The position numbers were made by a program, and so were the translations under genes. Below are positions 1 to 11,311 of a DNA stretch of 64,000 bases, piece by piece (position 1 is the stretch's first letter; every line of letters starts with the position of its first letter). Source of the stretch: Diploscapter coronatus (lineage: Eukaryota; Nematoda; Chromadorea; Rhabditida; Rhabditidae); contig OZ038422.1 in NCBI GenBank assembly GCA_964036155.1, positions 1,426,001 to 1,490,000 of the forward strand, read 5' to 3'. Below the pieces are notes generated by a model. It saw only the letters and a program-made list of their open reading frames with translations. It did not search any database and was not told where the DNA came from.

Positions 1-118
1 TTTTATATTTGGTTGAAGGATATACTAATAGGGTGATATTGTGAGCTCAAGCCAAATCACGTTTTATGCAGAGAGTTATCATATAATTTCATTGCAATCA
101 TCTCAATCGTTTTGTTAT

Positions 119-326
119 CTTCAATGGTCGCGATTACTTGAGGTAAGGTAAATGACGCACAAATTCGAATATGCAAAATGTGCATCACGTATTTGCACAA
201 ACAGTCGTATAGTTCATTTTTTGAATCAGCGAAATATCGTCTGTTCGTTTGCAAACAACGCGCTAATTTTCATGCAACAACTCTCTATTACCCCACTTGA
301 TTTTGTCTCAATTAGTCGGCCATTGC
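119..326. repeat. TIR element, family E copy 1
   Basis: Terminal repeats TCAATGGTCGCGATTACTTG and AATTAGTCGGCCATTG bound about 200 nt with no coding. The interior shares CACAAATTCGAATATGCAAA with other copies. Confidence 0.75.
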
Positions 327-453
327 TGTTTTAGTTGATATGCTTTCTTGGTTGATTGATTATCTCCACAGAGACTCAGCATACAGGTAGCCGAATTCTT
401 GTGTTGAAATTTGTGACATATTACCGATGACCGATGATATTATCGTTTGCGCC

Positions 454-604
454 CCCACAAGTCTTGCCCTTCTAGAAACACGCCCTATTGTTAAATACCG
501 GTGGTTTTCCATCTCCTTTCTTAAGCCTTTCATAGTGGAATAGAGGAAGAGCCAGTAAAACATTTCGAACTAGTGTGTTTCTAGAAGGGTGACATTCTTG
601 GGAT
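454..604. repeat. Inverted repeat, about 150 bp
   Basis: Arms CCTTCTAGAAACAC and GTGTTTCTAGAAGG with longer imperfect pairing (AAGTCTTG / ACATTCTT) flank a loop of about 90 nt. Non-coding. Confidence 0.7.
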
Positions 605-1175
605 GTATGCGATATTTGCAATTATTTTGGGTGACAATACTATTTCAACTTGTAGGACAGTTCTTCTGAACGATATTATATTATCCGGTGACTCAGTTCT
701 TCTTTCAAGTATCGAATGTCTTGCATATTTTTTATGTGAAATCAGAAATGTGTTAGAAATTAAATGAGATCTTAAGCGAATTCAAACATTTCTGATAAGA
801 CTTAGTTCATTCCAAAGCAAATTTTGCGTATGAACTTTATAGTTACTTATGTTAAGTAGTGACTTCTTAAACATAGCAAGTGAACTATTTGAATCTCAAA
901 ACGCCAATGCAAATCTAAGTCAGAATCACACAACTCATTGATCTTTAAACCCAACAGCAACAGCTCAAATCATGACTATTTTGTAATTTATTCCACACTA
1001 TCTCTCTACTTATTACTTATACAAATCATCATTCGTACACATTTACACTGTATCATATGACGTCGGTTTTTCATGGCAATGATATATAAATAAAAATTGA
1101 AATAGCTCTGAGAATTTTGTAAAAATCGTTTCAAATAAAGTGGAGTTGAACCCGAGGCTAATAAAATCGCGTTCA
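605..1175. other. No gene seen; 3' flank of the first gene
   Basis: AT-rich, with no supported coding. A minus-strand AATAAA near 980-985 is a plausible poly(A) signal for the gene ending at 1176. Confidence 0.4.
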
Positions 1176-2652
1176 TCATGCTTTCTGGAGATCGTCTTGG
1201 TACTCCTCGTCTGAGCCACGCCGACATAGGCAGTAGATGCCGAGAAGGATCATGAGAATGAACGAGACGGAAATCACGATGGTCTGCATGATCAATTCAG
1301 AGTTATCGGGCTCGTATTCAAGATCTACCAGCTCGTCTGTCTAAAGTGGTTTTTTAACAGAAATCAAAGATTTAAGTGATATAAAATTTAGTCTAGAAAT
1401 TTTTGTGCTCCAAGGTAAAATAAATCTTCTATATTGGCCTCCTGTATTTCACACCCACTTTTTTCCTTTCGCCTACTCCCCTTTCCTACTCTCTCCTCAA
1501 AAAGTGGGTGTGGAATACAAAAGGGCTTACATATTCGATATTGTCCACATCCAAATCAGCAATCGACGATAAATGCCCCATCGCCTTCATTCGAGTTGCA
1601 ATCGATTCAGCGTCCACGAAATCTTCCTCATCATACGGAATTTCTGTTCCGTTTTCATTGCTGTTCTGAAAATTATACTTTAGAAATGCATAACTTAGAA
1701 ATCAACTTGTTTCTTGAGAATTCCAAACTGCACGGTAAGTTGGTCTTCAGTGCCTTTACAGTTAGCTCTGAGAATTATAACGTCGTCCTGAAAACAAGCT
1801 ACCTTGAATTGGTATTAATTTTAATCGCACCTCATTAACCCTCAAACTGCTAGCTATGGCTTCTCTGAAATTAAATTGGCTTTTAGCTTAATGTTAAATT
1901 TATTCCTGTGTTCAGAATATACTAACCCAATTTGACGACGCTAACTAAAGCGTTGAGTTTAACGCTATCTGTTAAATTGTTTGGGCTATTTGAAAACCAT
2001 AAGTCCTCAAGCCATTGCGAAATAGTGTATGTTAGGGGAGGATATTGGAAGGTACGGGCCTCTTTTCCCATACTATTTCGCGTGGCTTGAGGGTTGACGG
2101 TTTTCAAGTTGTCAATTGTGCTGTGAATATGTACCTAAATGATTGCTCTGGCCATTCGTCGAGGCTGTCTACAGAGTCATCGAGTGTGAGTTGTACTGAC
2201 ACGACGGGGAAATTGCCGTTTTCATCACGTTTAATCATGATGTTGCATGATTGGGCTTTCACGGGGTTTTCCTAAGGTCAATAAATAAATTAAATATAAA
2301 CTTGAAATTCTATGATCATCTCTTTAAATTTCAAGTTATACATTGATGGACTGCATTTGTATCCAGCACTCAGCCAAGTGAAATAAGGTAGACATGGTGT
2401 TTGATAAATGCTCTATTTTAAATGGCGCATTGATAATTTCTACTTATATTTAGGTTTTAATCAATCGATTTGAGGTCTGGATGGCATTGGCAAATGCTAA
2501 GCTGAAAAGCTAACATCGGACTGCGCCACGCTGCAGGTGCAAATGTGATCCTCGGAATCAGGGTTGCAGATTTGATGCTCGTCCATGGGGCATATCGCTG
2601 ACTGAACGTACCCCGGCAGAACCAGAAGTCCCAAAACCAATAATCGTTTCAT
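1176..2652 (-). CDS. Small type I membrane protein, about 229 aa, function unknown
   Basis: Six exons: 2515-2652, 2135-2271, 1831-1864, 1707-1787, 1531-1665, 1176-1340; all junctions are GT-AG and phase-compatible. The protein opens with a signal peptide ([18 protein letters not shown]). A short Cys-rich stretch follows (Cys at about 21, 30, 39, 41), then a beta-rich segment ending [12 protein letters not shown] that could be a small SEA- or ferredoxin-like fold (inference). An acidic region comes next, then one membrane span near the C-terminus ([19 protein letters not shown]) and a short acidic cytosolic tail ending QDDLQKA. An acceptor-like sequence sits 8 nt upstream of the ATG and supports this start. 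Exon 4 could instead end 30 nt earlier at a GTGCAG donor, also in frame. Introns hold palindromic repeats at 1436-1527 and 1988-2112. I do not recognise the family. Real gene: confident. Function: unknown. Confidence 0.8.
1436..1527. repeat. Palindromic element, family A copy 1 (intronic)
   Basis: Arms CCTGTATTTCACACCCACTT and its near complement flank a pyrimidine-rich loop. It sits in the 190-nt intron 1341-1530 of the first gene, starting right after the GTAAG donor on the minus strand. Confidence 0.85.
1988..2112. repeat. Palindromic element, family C copy 1 (intronic)
   Basis: Arms GAAAACCATAAGTCCTCAAG and imperfect complement, core GCGAAATAGTGTATG / CCCATACTATTTCGCG. In intron 1865-2134 of the first gene. 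Confidence 0.85.
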
Positions 2653-2664
2653 TTTGTTACCTGA
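2653..2664 (-). promoter_or_regulatory. Probable trans-splice acceptor of the 1.2-2.7 kb gene
   Basis: On the minus strand GAAATTTCAG ends 8 nt upstream of the ATG at 2652, matching the nematode 3' splice-site consensus. No upstream coding exon was seen, so a spliced-leader site is the simplest reading; a 5'-UTR intron would look the same. Confidence 0.5.
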
Positions 2665-4045
2665 AATTTCATTCAATTTCGATCTATTATTAGCAACCTG
2701 TAAATGGCAGAATGACGAAATGTCGTGCTAGAGAGTAAGAGATGCGAGAAATAGTATGGGAAAGATCATTCCGTTATTCCGTCACTCACAAACTGCCGTC
2801 CAAAATAGGTAACAGTAAAGAATTGAAAATGAGAAAAAATCAGACAAATCAATATTTCGCTCAACAGAATAAACGAAAATTGAATAGAATGCAAAATTCT
2901 ATGAATCTATGTGACGAAAATAACATTCATTTCACGTGTATATAGAAGGTATTATAGCGCATTAGATAAGAATTCGTACGCAAGTGTTAGAAATTGACGT
3001 TTTGGACCGCACGAAAAATCACAGATTAATTTTTTGAGGAAAAAATCGATACAGTTCGGAAAGTTGCGGGGGTGTGTAAAAAGATGTGGTTACTATCTAT
3101 CGAGTGGATAGTTTGTGGCGAGAAAACAGTGCATGTTCAAGACGATGTCGATTTCTTTTCTTCCTCTCTGTATTCTGCGTCTCTCGCCCTCTCTTACAGT
3201 TTCCAAATTTTCTATTCGGTTTCTCTGCGCTCTCTTAATTTAATTCACTATTTCTCCGTGAACTCTCTGCCTTTGGCTCAAGCTTCTTCTCTACAAACAC
3301 TCTCATCGACAAGTGGATTGCTTTTGCAAGAGGAAAGAAAGACTCTTTTTCTCTTTCACCCTCTAATTTTCACGCACTATTTTCAGATTTATCTTTTCTA
3401 TGAACAAAATTTCGAAACAGTACGGCAAAATTTGGATCAATTCGGAAAAATTCTAGCACTTTTTAAGTTCAAGCAAATTTAATATATTTTATGTAAAATT
3501 CTCCACATATGTAAAGATGTGACAATATATGACGAAAAACATGCGTAATGAATAGAAAATTTCGCAGTAAAATGATATGCTTAGGACCACCTATCAATGA
3601 TGCTTCGAATAAAGAAAATATAGCTTGAACTTATGAACTTAACAAAAAATCAATAATTTTACTAAGTTCAAGCTTTAATATGAAAAATTGATATAGTATA
3701 TAATATAAACATAACAGGAATAAACGGGGACGCTTTGAGTGAAGAAAAGAGGAAAGAATTTGAGAAGAGTCTCTTCTTAAATCAATCAATTCATAGTCAT
3801 ATATATTAGATTAAATATATTGGATTATCAAGGGAAAAATTGAGATTTTAAATTTGAACAATAGAAGAAAAATCTATTAGAGATACTACTCTAATATCTT
3901 GAGACTGAATATTTTGATATAGAAAATTAGAAATACGACACAATTTAGCAAATTCATGGAGTTGAATATAAGTTTCGCTAGAATCATCTACACAAAGTCT
4001 ATGACGAGGTTAGGACGCGAATTTTAAAATATTTTACAATTTTTA
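2665..4045. other. Non-coding stretch
   Basis: It holds a 136-codon plus-strand frame at 3072-3482 whose Ser/Phe/Leu-rich translation follows from CT-rich DNA; it has no splice context and I do not call it. Nothing else is supported. Confidence 0.5.
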
Positions 4046-4206
4046 GGCTTCTTATATATTTTACCCCTAAGTTTATTCCCTTACCCTCTTGTAGTTTTGC
4101 CTCCTTTTCTGAAAAATAGAAAGGGGAAGGAGGAAAAACAGAAGGAGATAAAATCTACAAGAGGGTAAGGGAATAAACTTAGGGGTAAAATATATCGAAG
4201 AAGCCA
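4046..4206. repeat. Near-perfect hairpin 3' of the disordered-protein gene
   Basis: Arms of more than 40 bp (AAGTTTATTCCCTTACCCTC and exact complement, extended by the TTTTACCCCT / AGGGGTAAAA pair). It lies 37 nt beyond the TAA at 4243. The loop carries GAAAAATAGAAAGGGGAAGG. Confidence 0.88.
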
Positions 4207-4242
4207 ATTTTTATGATTTTTCCAGAAAACTCGATTTTGACT

Positions 4243-7200
4243 TTAATCATCCCCCAAATCCGGACCGTCATAATCGTCAAAATCGGGATCTCGGTACTCG
4301 GTGAACCGACTGGTGACGGGGCGGTTTCTGTAAAATTTTAATTTAGAACCCATTTTATCTCTCGAAAAATGTTATAGGACCCATATATTTGGCGTGTCAA
4401 AAGTGATAGACTTTCTCCCCTATTAGAAGTTCATTATCTTAGAATTATTTTGAAAGTTAATGGGTTTATTGGTTTGTTAATTATATAGGCTATGTTTCAT
4501 TCACAGAACCTCATGGTCTCTGCTAATTCGCGTCTGCGTCTGAACATTGTAATTTTTTTAAAATTTTTATTTTTGATTCCGCTTATTATCGATTTTTTTC
4601 GTTAACGTCATGAATAATATTGATTTATTCTGTTAAAATATCGATATTTACAGATGTTCAATGTTTTTACCTGTTGATACTATCCAAACTGATCGGGTTA
4701 GTTTCTCGTACGTGTTTTCCGATGCTTTCAAATCTCTGCTCCCAGAATTTTGGCGTCCGCAAGGCAGCACTCAAATACGACGTTCCATTTATGCGCCAGT
4801 CGGAGTCTCCCTGAATATCTTGAAATAAACACTGATTCGATGTAATTTCAATAAAAGTCGTAAAGTTCGTAAAGCAATAAAGTAATAATGACCTCCTGTA
4901 TTCCACGTCCATTTTTTCTCTACCCCCCTTCCCTAATTTCTCTTCAAAAAGTAGATGTGGAATATAAAAGGCTGACAGCAATGTCTCAGTCAGAGCTTTT
5001 TTCATATCCTGCATGCATTTTCTTATCCTCAGTAATTATTCCCTAGTTTCTAACAAACTTTGCAAATTGTAGATTAACAATACCTTTGAAAACATATACG
5101 ACGAAACCGGTGTTTCACTAAGCGTTGTGGTTTCTGCCAATAGTTTGGACTCCCACTCTTGAGGTCTAAATATTTTATATAAAATTATAAGTTTAAAATA
5201 TAATCAGATTTCTCAAAATTCGACCCGTCGAAAAATAGTATGTCACATTGAGAGAGAAAATGAGCGTCTTCTTCTTCCCTCTTGAAAAGATGTACTATTT
5301 TCTCTGCGGATCGAGCTTTGAGGAGTCCTGAATATAGTCACTTTTTCGGCACATATCGTCCCTCAGGTCGCTTGAACATGTCGACCGAATGCTGGAGGTC
5401 GAAGTCGAAATAGTCGGGATCGTCCCGATTTGGACGCGAATAATATGGTCGGGGGGTGTACATCTTAAATTTTAAATATTTGGAAAATTTTGGAAAAGTA
5501 GTGTTGCATCGTAGCATCGTTTTGCATGCAAAATAGTCATACGATTTGTTAGAGGCAAAGATTCTCTTCCCCATATTATTTCGTATGCAACTATTGCGCA
5601 GCTGCTTTTCAGGTTGCCATTTTTGATTATTCAAATAAATTAATACCGAAAAATCATAATCGTCTCGTTCCGACGCGGACCCGGCTGATGGTTCTGGCGC
5701 TCGTCGGAATTCCCTCATCGTTATTGTTCGGTACTTCCCTGGCAGGGCTTTCATTAGTCTAAACATTTTCATATGAGTCTAGTCAAGTAAGCAATTAAGT
5801 TCAATTGGACAGAAATTCTACTTTTTCGAAATAATAATTGCCAACGTCTTCTTATAGGAAGCAATAATATTCTATGTAAATTTGAGTTAGTCTAAATTAA
5901 AAATCACTATATTTTATCAAACCCAAGCCCCAATCTTCATTTGTGTGAAACAATAAAATTTCAACTTTAATTGAAAAATCCCTAAATTTTTTTATCAAAT
6001 TATATTCCCCTATCCCCTGGATTATCTTGTTATTTACATAGCGAAATGAATACCGCCTGAATAAAATGTGTCTTATGAGCGCTAGTCTGGTATTCAATAT
6101 TTGAGGATATTAATTAAAGGAAACGATGCGTTTCCGGTTAAATCAAACCCTCGGTACGTCGAAAGTCAAAATTCATCGCCTTCCTTTCGAGGGGAAATTA
6201 GAAGTGCATCCCACAGGAAGCGCTGATGAAATAATTACTACGTAAACGCGTCAAAATATACACATTATTTAAAGTGTAATCTTGAAAGAATCAGGAAATG
6301 AATGGGAAGTGGAAGTTCATCACTTGAGGAAATTGATGACGAGGTTTTAAAATGATGTATGACTTAGATCAAAAGTCAAAGTAATATGATTTTTTTTAAT
6401 TCTAATATATTGAAATAAATGGTCATCATCGATGGAAGAATTATTACGCGAAATATGAAATTCAATTTTAAAGCATTGCCCAAAGTAACTGAAACTATTC
6501 AATTTGCTTACAGTGATTCTGCGTCATAAGCTTTCCTTTCGTATCGGGACTCAAGAGATTCAATTCCTTGCGAAGAATCCACGGCGGGAGCGCAATATGG
6601 TCCGGAGCCGCCTGAAATGTCATTTTTATCTAAAAAAAAAAAGATATTAAAAATTGTCCCTAGAGTTTCAAATTTTTCCTCAAATATTTTCTGCGTTGTG
6701 TCGATGCTTGCTGACATTTAACAAAAGAAGATTTTTGATGCTTTCAAAATTCTAAATCTGCCAAGAATCTTTCTTTATTTCTTTCGTTTTAATCTGGAAT
6801 TTCCTGCGATGCAAAAATGCTCTTTTCAAAATCTGTTAAATCGGAAATGCATTGTTTCCAACGCAATTGACCAAAGTACGAGGTTAATCCCAGGATTGAA
6901 GTTGATTGTAAGTTACCGGCTGTAATACTTTGTTATCATGAATGAGTACTTTGTTACCGAACATTATCTTCTCCGCGTTTTCATTTTTCTCACACTATCT
7001 CGCCTTTGCTAACAAAGCAATCACTTTTGGTGACAATGTACGTGCGTAGCCTAAATTACTTTACCTGCAAAGACATTGTTCATCGACTGGGTTTGGGCTA
7101 TTCGGCTTCTAATCGGAAGGGGCGGGTGATATACACTAGCGGAACTTCTAAAAATAAGACAAATAAATAGAAACTTAGTTAAAATTGAATACGGAGTCTT

Positions 7201-8996
7201 TATCTCAAAAGTCTTTCAGTTCTCATCAGTCATTAATGACAAAAAACAGTGAGAAAAGCTCGATGTTCAATTCGAATCACTTTTAAGTGGCATATTTTAG
7301 TTGCATATTTGCTTACTCTATATTTATTAAATTTACTCCTGCATGTATTTAAACAACAATAATAATTACCTAACAGAAGGTACGAACAAATCGGTTGAGT
7401 CGAGGTTTCTGAAAGGACTCGAGTCCCTCCCCGGGCGGAATTTTGATTCCCTCAAGGTAGACGACGCGAGAAACTCATGCTCATCCTTATTCAACTCCAC
7501 AGCTCTTTTGGCCTGAATTAATGTCCATGTTATATGCTAATTCTTGCTGTATTTGTTGTTTACTTTCGAGTAGGAATCCTTGATACTTTCCTCCCAGGAT
7601 TTGGCTGCAGGCTTTTTCGGGTTGATATCTTCAAGCCTATCGTCAAAGTCGATTCTTTTAAAACGAGGTGTTCGCACGTGGGCCAATCTAATATATTATC
7701 TTCTGTTAAAGATTTCACTTCCGTAAAATATGCTCCACTTATAACAAATGAAAGAATCCACTAGTAAATGTTGGCATTGGAGTGCATTTTACCTTTCATG
7801 TTATTACCTTTATATTTCTTAAATCAAATTTTTGATAAGTTAAAAGTTTTGTTAAGAAAATTTTCTCTGGCTTTGTTTGCCCAGCTCTCCCACTCTATTT
7901 TCTATGCTATTTCGTGGCTTTTATCTCGCAAATTTCTCTGACGCAAAGCTCGCGCGTGTGAAAGTGGAACTTTGAGAGAGCGCAGAGAAAAATAGCTAGT
8001 GATAAGAGATAGGGAAAATCAATGATAAAAATGATAAGTTAGAGAAGAGGAAAGGTAAAGTCAAGAAGACTAAATTTCTTGGAATTTTCTCCATGGGATG
8101 TGTTGTTCTAGCGGGCGCGATTTGATAAAACAGATAAAAAAATAGTATTGAAGTCAAGACTTTTACGCTTCAATGAGCGCGCGCATCACTATGATAGGTC
8201 AATGATATTAATGAAACGTGATGTAGCGTTGAAGAATTACGTCGAATGATATAATACGATAAAATAAGCGTGATGTAAAGATCATTTAGGGCCCGTTCAT
8301 GCGTTAGTTGTCAATGCAACCTACAACTCATTTGAAATAGCATGGGGAGTGAAGAGAGCACACAAGAGATGACGCAGTCGCACTCTCTTCATTTCTCATA
8401 CTATTTCGAGCGAATTGTAAGTTGCATTGCAGCTAACGTCTGAAAGGGCCCTTATTTTTTCATGATGTGAAAAAAAATGCAGAATGATTTTTAAAGGTTG
8501 TTTAAAAATGAATATGCTTACGAGTGTGACGTTAGAAGTCCGAAATCAGGACTGCTCGGTCGCTCGCCAGGCTCATCGTGGATTCTGATCGAGGGCGTAG
8601 TCGAGGAGTGAAGTCCGAGCAAGGCTAACGATTCCTCCACAATTGCCGCCGATTCTGATGACATTCGCCCAGTGTTCTAAAATATCGAGAAATTTGTGGG
8701 AAAATCAATCATTTTGGTGGAAAATCGATTTTTGTGAAAAATCAATATTTTTAACTGACGTCATAACCCCTTACCGGACTACTGAAAGAGCCATTTATAG
8801 CTGGGAGGGAATTAAGTCTGGAGGAAGAAAACGGATCTGCCGGGGGTATTGACGAAACTGAAGACGGTTTGTCGGCGAGTATCGTGGTTTGGATCGGGTC
8901 TAGAAATTGAAATTGCAAATGGTACGAGGTCGGACCCGTACCTGATTTGTCGGAGCTGATCGGCACGGAAACCGTACCGCCTCCTTCGGCGCTCAT
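4243..8996 (-). CDS. Unrecognised disordered Ser/Pro/Arg/Asp-rich protein, about 455 aa, 11 exons
   Basis: Exons: 8775-8996, 8522-8676, 7564-7687, 7370-7512, 7065-7147, 6512-6611, 5647-5758, 5342-5463, 5084-5165, 4671-4810, 4243-4327. The frame stays open across all ten GT-AG junctions to a TAA at 4243. The protein has no signal peptide, no membrane span and almost no cysteine. It is rich in Ser/Pro with scattered basic and acidic patches (IRIHDEPGERPSSPDFGLL; YFDFDLQHSVDMFKRPEGRY) and ends in an acidic tail (YRDPDFDDYDGPDLGDD). This suggests an intracellular, largely disordered scaffold or phosphoprotein; that is inference from composition. Exon 1 contains a 42-nt in-frame stretch with intron-like ends (8914-8955), so a 441-aa form is possible. 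Introns carry several palindromic repeats. I recognise no family. Confidence 0.8.
4892..4973. repeat. Palindromic element, family A copy 2 (intronic)
   Basis: The same arms as the other family A copies (CCTGTATTCCACGTCC and complement) lie in intron 4811-5083 of the disordered-protein gene. Confidence 0.8.
5213..5318. repeat. Palindromic element (intronic)
   Basis: Arms TTCGACCCGTCGAAAAATAG and imperfect complement (TACTATTTTCTCTGCGGATC). In intron 5166-5341. Confidence 0.65.
5490..5620. repeat. Palindromic element, family D copy 1 (intronic)
   Basis: Arms G(A)4GTAGTGTTGCATCG and complement, core GCAAAATAGTCATAC / CCCATATTATTTCGTATGC. It occupies 131 of the 183 nt of intron 5464-5646, leaving 52 nt. 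Confidence 0.85.
8288..8452. repeat. Palindromic element, family B copy 1 (intronic)
   Basis: Ends GGGCCCGTTCATGCGTTAGT and complement (CTAACGTCTGAAAGGGCCC), with inner core TGAAATAGCATGGGGAG / CATACTATTTCGAGC. In intron 7688-8521 of the disordered-protein gene. Confidence 0.88.
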
Positions 8997-10558
8997 TTTT
9001 CCCTGTTTTTTGCCGCGAGGCTCTCAGGGTTCGCGCGCAGAGACGCCGAGGATTACAGGCGGCGTGACGTGCGCTAGTTTTACCCCCGTTCGAATCTGAA
9101 AAATTCGAAATTCCTTTCAAAACGGCCACAACTTTAGTCAACATTAAAATACGTGTGCAAAAGCGACTATATTTGATCAAATTTTTACGAATTTCCCTCA
9201 ACGTCTAACAATTTTGTTGCTTCCCTTCTCAGGAGGGAAGAGGAATTGTTTAGTCCAAGTTTAATGCGATGAGTTGAAAGTTCGAGATTGGACCCCAGAT
9301 TAAGAAAGATTCAGAGAAATCCAATGGCTATCTGAGGATAAGTGGAAAGAAGGCAGCTGATTTTGATATTAGCTTTCATTACTAACCCTCTTAGGAATGT
9401 GAGAAATATGCTAATTCTCTGGCAAAATATCAATGCGAATGAAATGTGTTCGGCGAATTCTAGAGAAATCTCGAAAAAGCACGAGAATAAGTGTAAAATC
9501 ATCGCACGGAGAGTAGATGAGATGAGCAAGAAATTCATGAAATTGATACATTTTGGCTGAATGACTGAAGACTAAAGATAAGTATAAACTAATGGTAGTT
9601 TCAGATTTAGACAAAGAAACATGATCTTCACCAAAAATAGCATGCAAATAAAAGTTATTACGACGATGATCGATGTATTTTAAATAAATGATGAGCTATA
9701 TATGGGGATGGTGATAAAATGAACAGTGCATTTAGACATAGTACGATAATCGATTTTGTATAGTCGTTTTGTCACTCACTCTAGTCGAATTCCGATGATA
9801 TCACATTTCAAAAGAAAAACACGTTCGAGTTAAAGCAACTCAGTTAGTTAGCCGGAAATTTTGAAATTTCCCGATTATGAAATTCGTTCAGGTAGGAAGG
9901 AAATATATTGACCCTATAAATTAGTCCCGGGTTTTTCTCCCGAATGGGAACAAAAGGCCCGGGAGCAATCAAACCCGAGCTTGTTGATAGCCCGGATAAA
10001 TCGATATTCGAAGAAAAGAAGGATGTTGAGGAAGAGAGGGAAAAGATAACGACGGATGAAATACGCGTAGGTGAGGGAAGCGAGCGCGAGATGGCAGCCG
10101 ATTTTCCGTCCTTCTCTCCCTCTCTACACTATCCTTATCCTTTTCGTGTATTTTATCTCTAACCATCTTTTTCTCTCTTGTCACTTGATTTGATATACTA
10201 TTTCTCCTGCCAAAAGCACTGAAGAGCTCACCGGCAGCAGCTTTTCGAGTGTAAAGCTTTGAAAAGAGAGAGTTGTTAGAGAGTAGGCAAAAATGAGAGG
10301 TTGAAGGAGAAAGTCGGGGATAAAAGCTAAAAATCTTGGAGAGCTCAGATAAATAGTACCGCACGCTCTCTCGGAATTTTTCCCCAACCAGGTCAAACCA
10401 ACTTGTAATTTTTGCCGAAGTACAGTAATCTTCATGTAGAGAATTTAGAATGTTTATTCTTTTTGCGAGGGAAATTTTTTTCGAGAATCACAACGATAAA
10501 AGTCCGATCAGCAGAAAATAACTAAACATATTCACAATAACATATAAATTAAATCCAA

Positions 10559-10618
10559 CCTCTTGTATTTATCATCGAATTAAAGAAACGCCCAAAATAG
10601 ACTGATAAATACAAGAGG
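10559..10618. repeat. Short perfect hairpin
   Basis: 15-bp arms CCTCTTGTATTTATC and GATAAATACAAGAGG around a 30-nt loop, in the 9.0-11.3 kb non-coding stretch. Confidence 0.75.
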
Positions 10619-10672
10619 ATGAAAAATATAATACGCACACCTGATTTTGTTCGATCGTTCATATTGGTTTGA

Positions 10673-10694
10673 TTATATATATATATATATATAA
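10673..10694. repeat. (AT)n microsatellite
   Basis: An uninterrupted alternating AT run. Confidence 0.9.
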
Positions 10695-11311
10695 TATAAA
10701 AAAAATAAATTAAGATTTTAAATCAATTGGCAAAATGGTCATCATAAAATACAGATAAATACATGACGAAAGCACATTTTCGGGTACACAATTTGTGAAA
10801 AGATATGCAATGAAAACGAGTCTACGTATTTAAATTGACTACTGTAATCCACATCCACACTCATTCGTTTTAACCACTATTAACCTAACGCCCGAACGGC
10901 TTATAATTGCAAAAGAAGTGCATATGCAATATTGTTGATTGGAGAAAGCAAGATCAATATTCATGCGGCAATAAGAAGTCGAATTTGTAGGAGCGAAATG
11001 GTGGGTCGCGTAGAAAAGAAACGAGAGACGAATAGCGTAATTTTTGGATATCGACGCGTTCTCTTCAATCAACAATACAAATGGACGTGATGTTTATTGG
11101 ATGTGGTTTACAAAGAGCCTATTAAAATAGATATACGGTATCTAAGGATCTAAGTATATCAATGCTTATCCTCAGAACTATTCGCGGGTACTGCAAGGGT
11201 GTGGAAATTTGCTTAACTATCAATGAGACATAAACAGGTGCGAGCATTTTGTACCTGCTCATAGTTAATACAAGTTCAAGGCCTGTTGTGGACAGCCCTA
11301 GTGATTATTGC

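Larger units (their letters stand above)
8997..11311. other. Non-coding stretch between two minus-strand genes
   Basis: Contains the 5' flank of the disordered-protein gene, a CT/GA-rich block at 10.0-10.4 kb, a 15-bp hairpin and an (AT)n run. No coding exon recognised. Confidence 0.5.

Noticed and set aside
3072..3482. 136-codon plus-strand frame
   Set aside because: Translation is Ser/Phe/Leu-rich because the DNA is CT-rich; no family features and no splice or trans-splice context.
5338..5772. One long frame spanning 5338-5772 read as a single exon
   Set aside because: The middle third is a palindromic element (5490-5620) within a GT-AG intron; the flanking parts join in phase without it.
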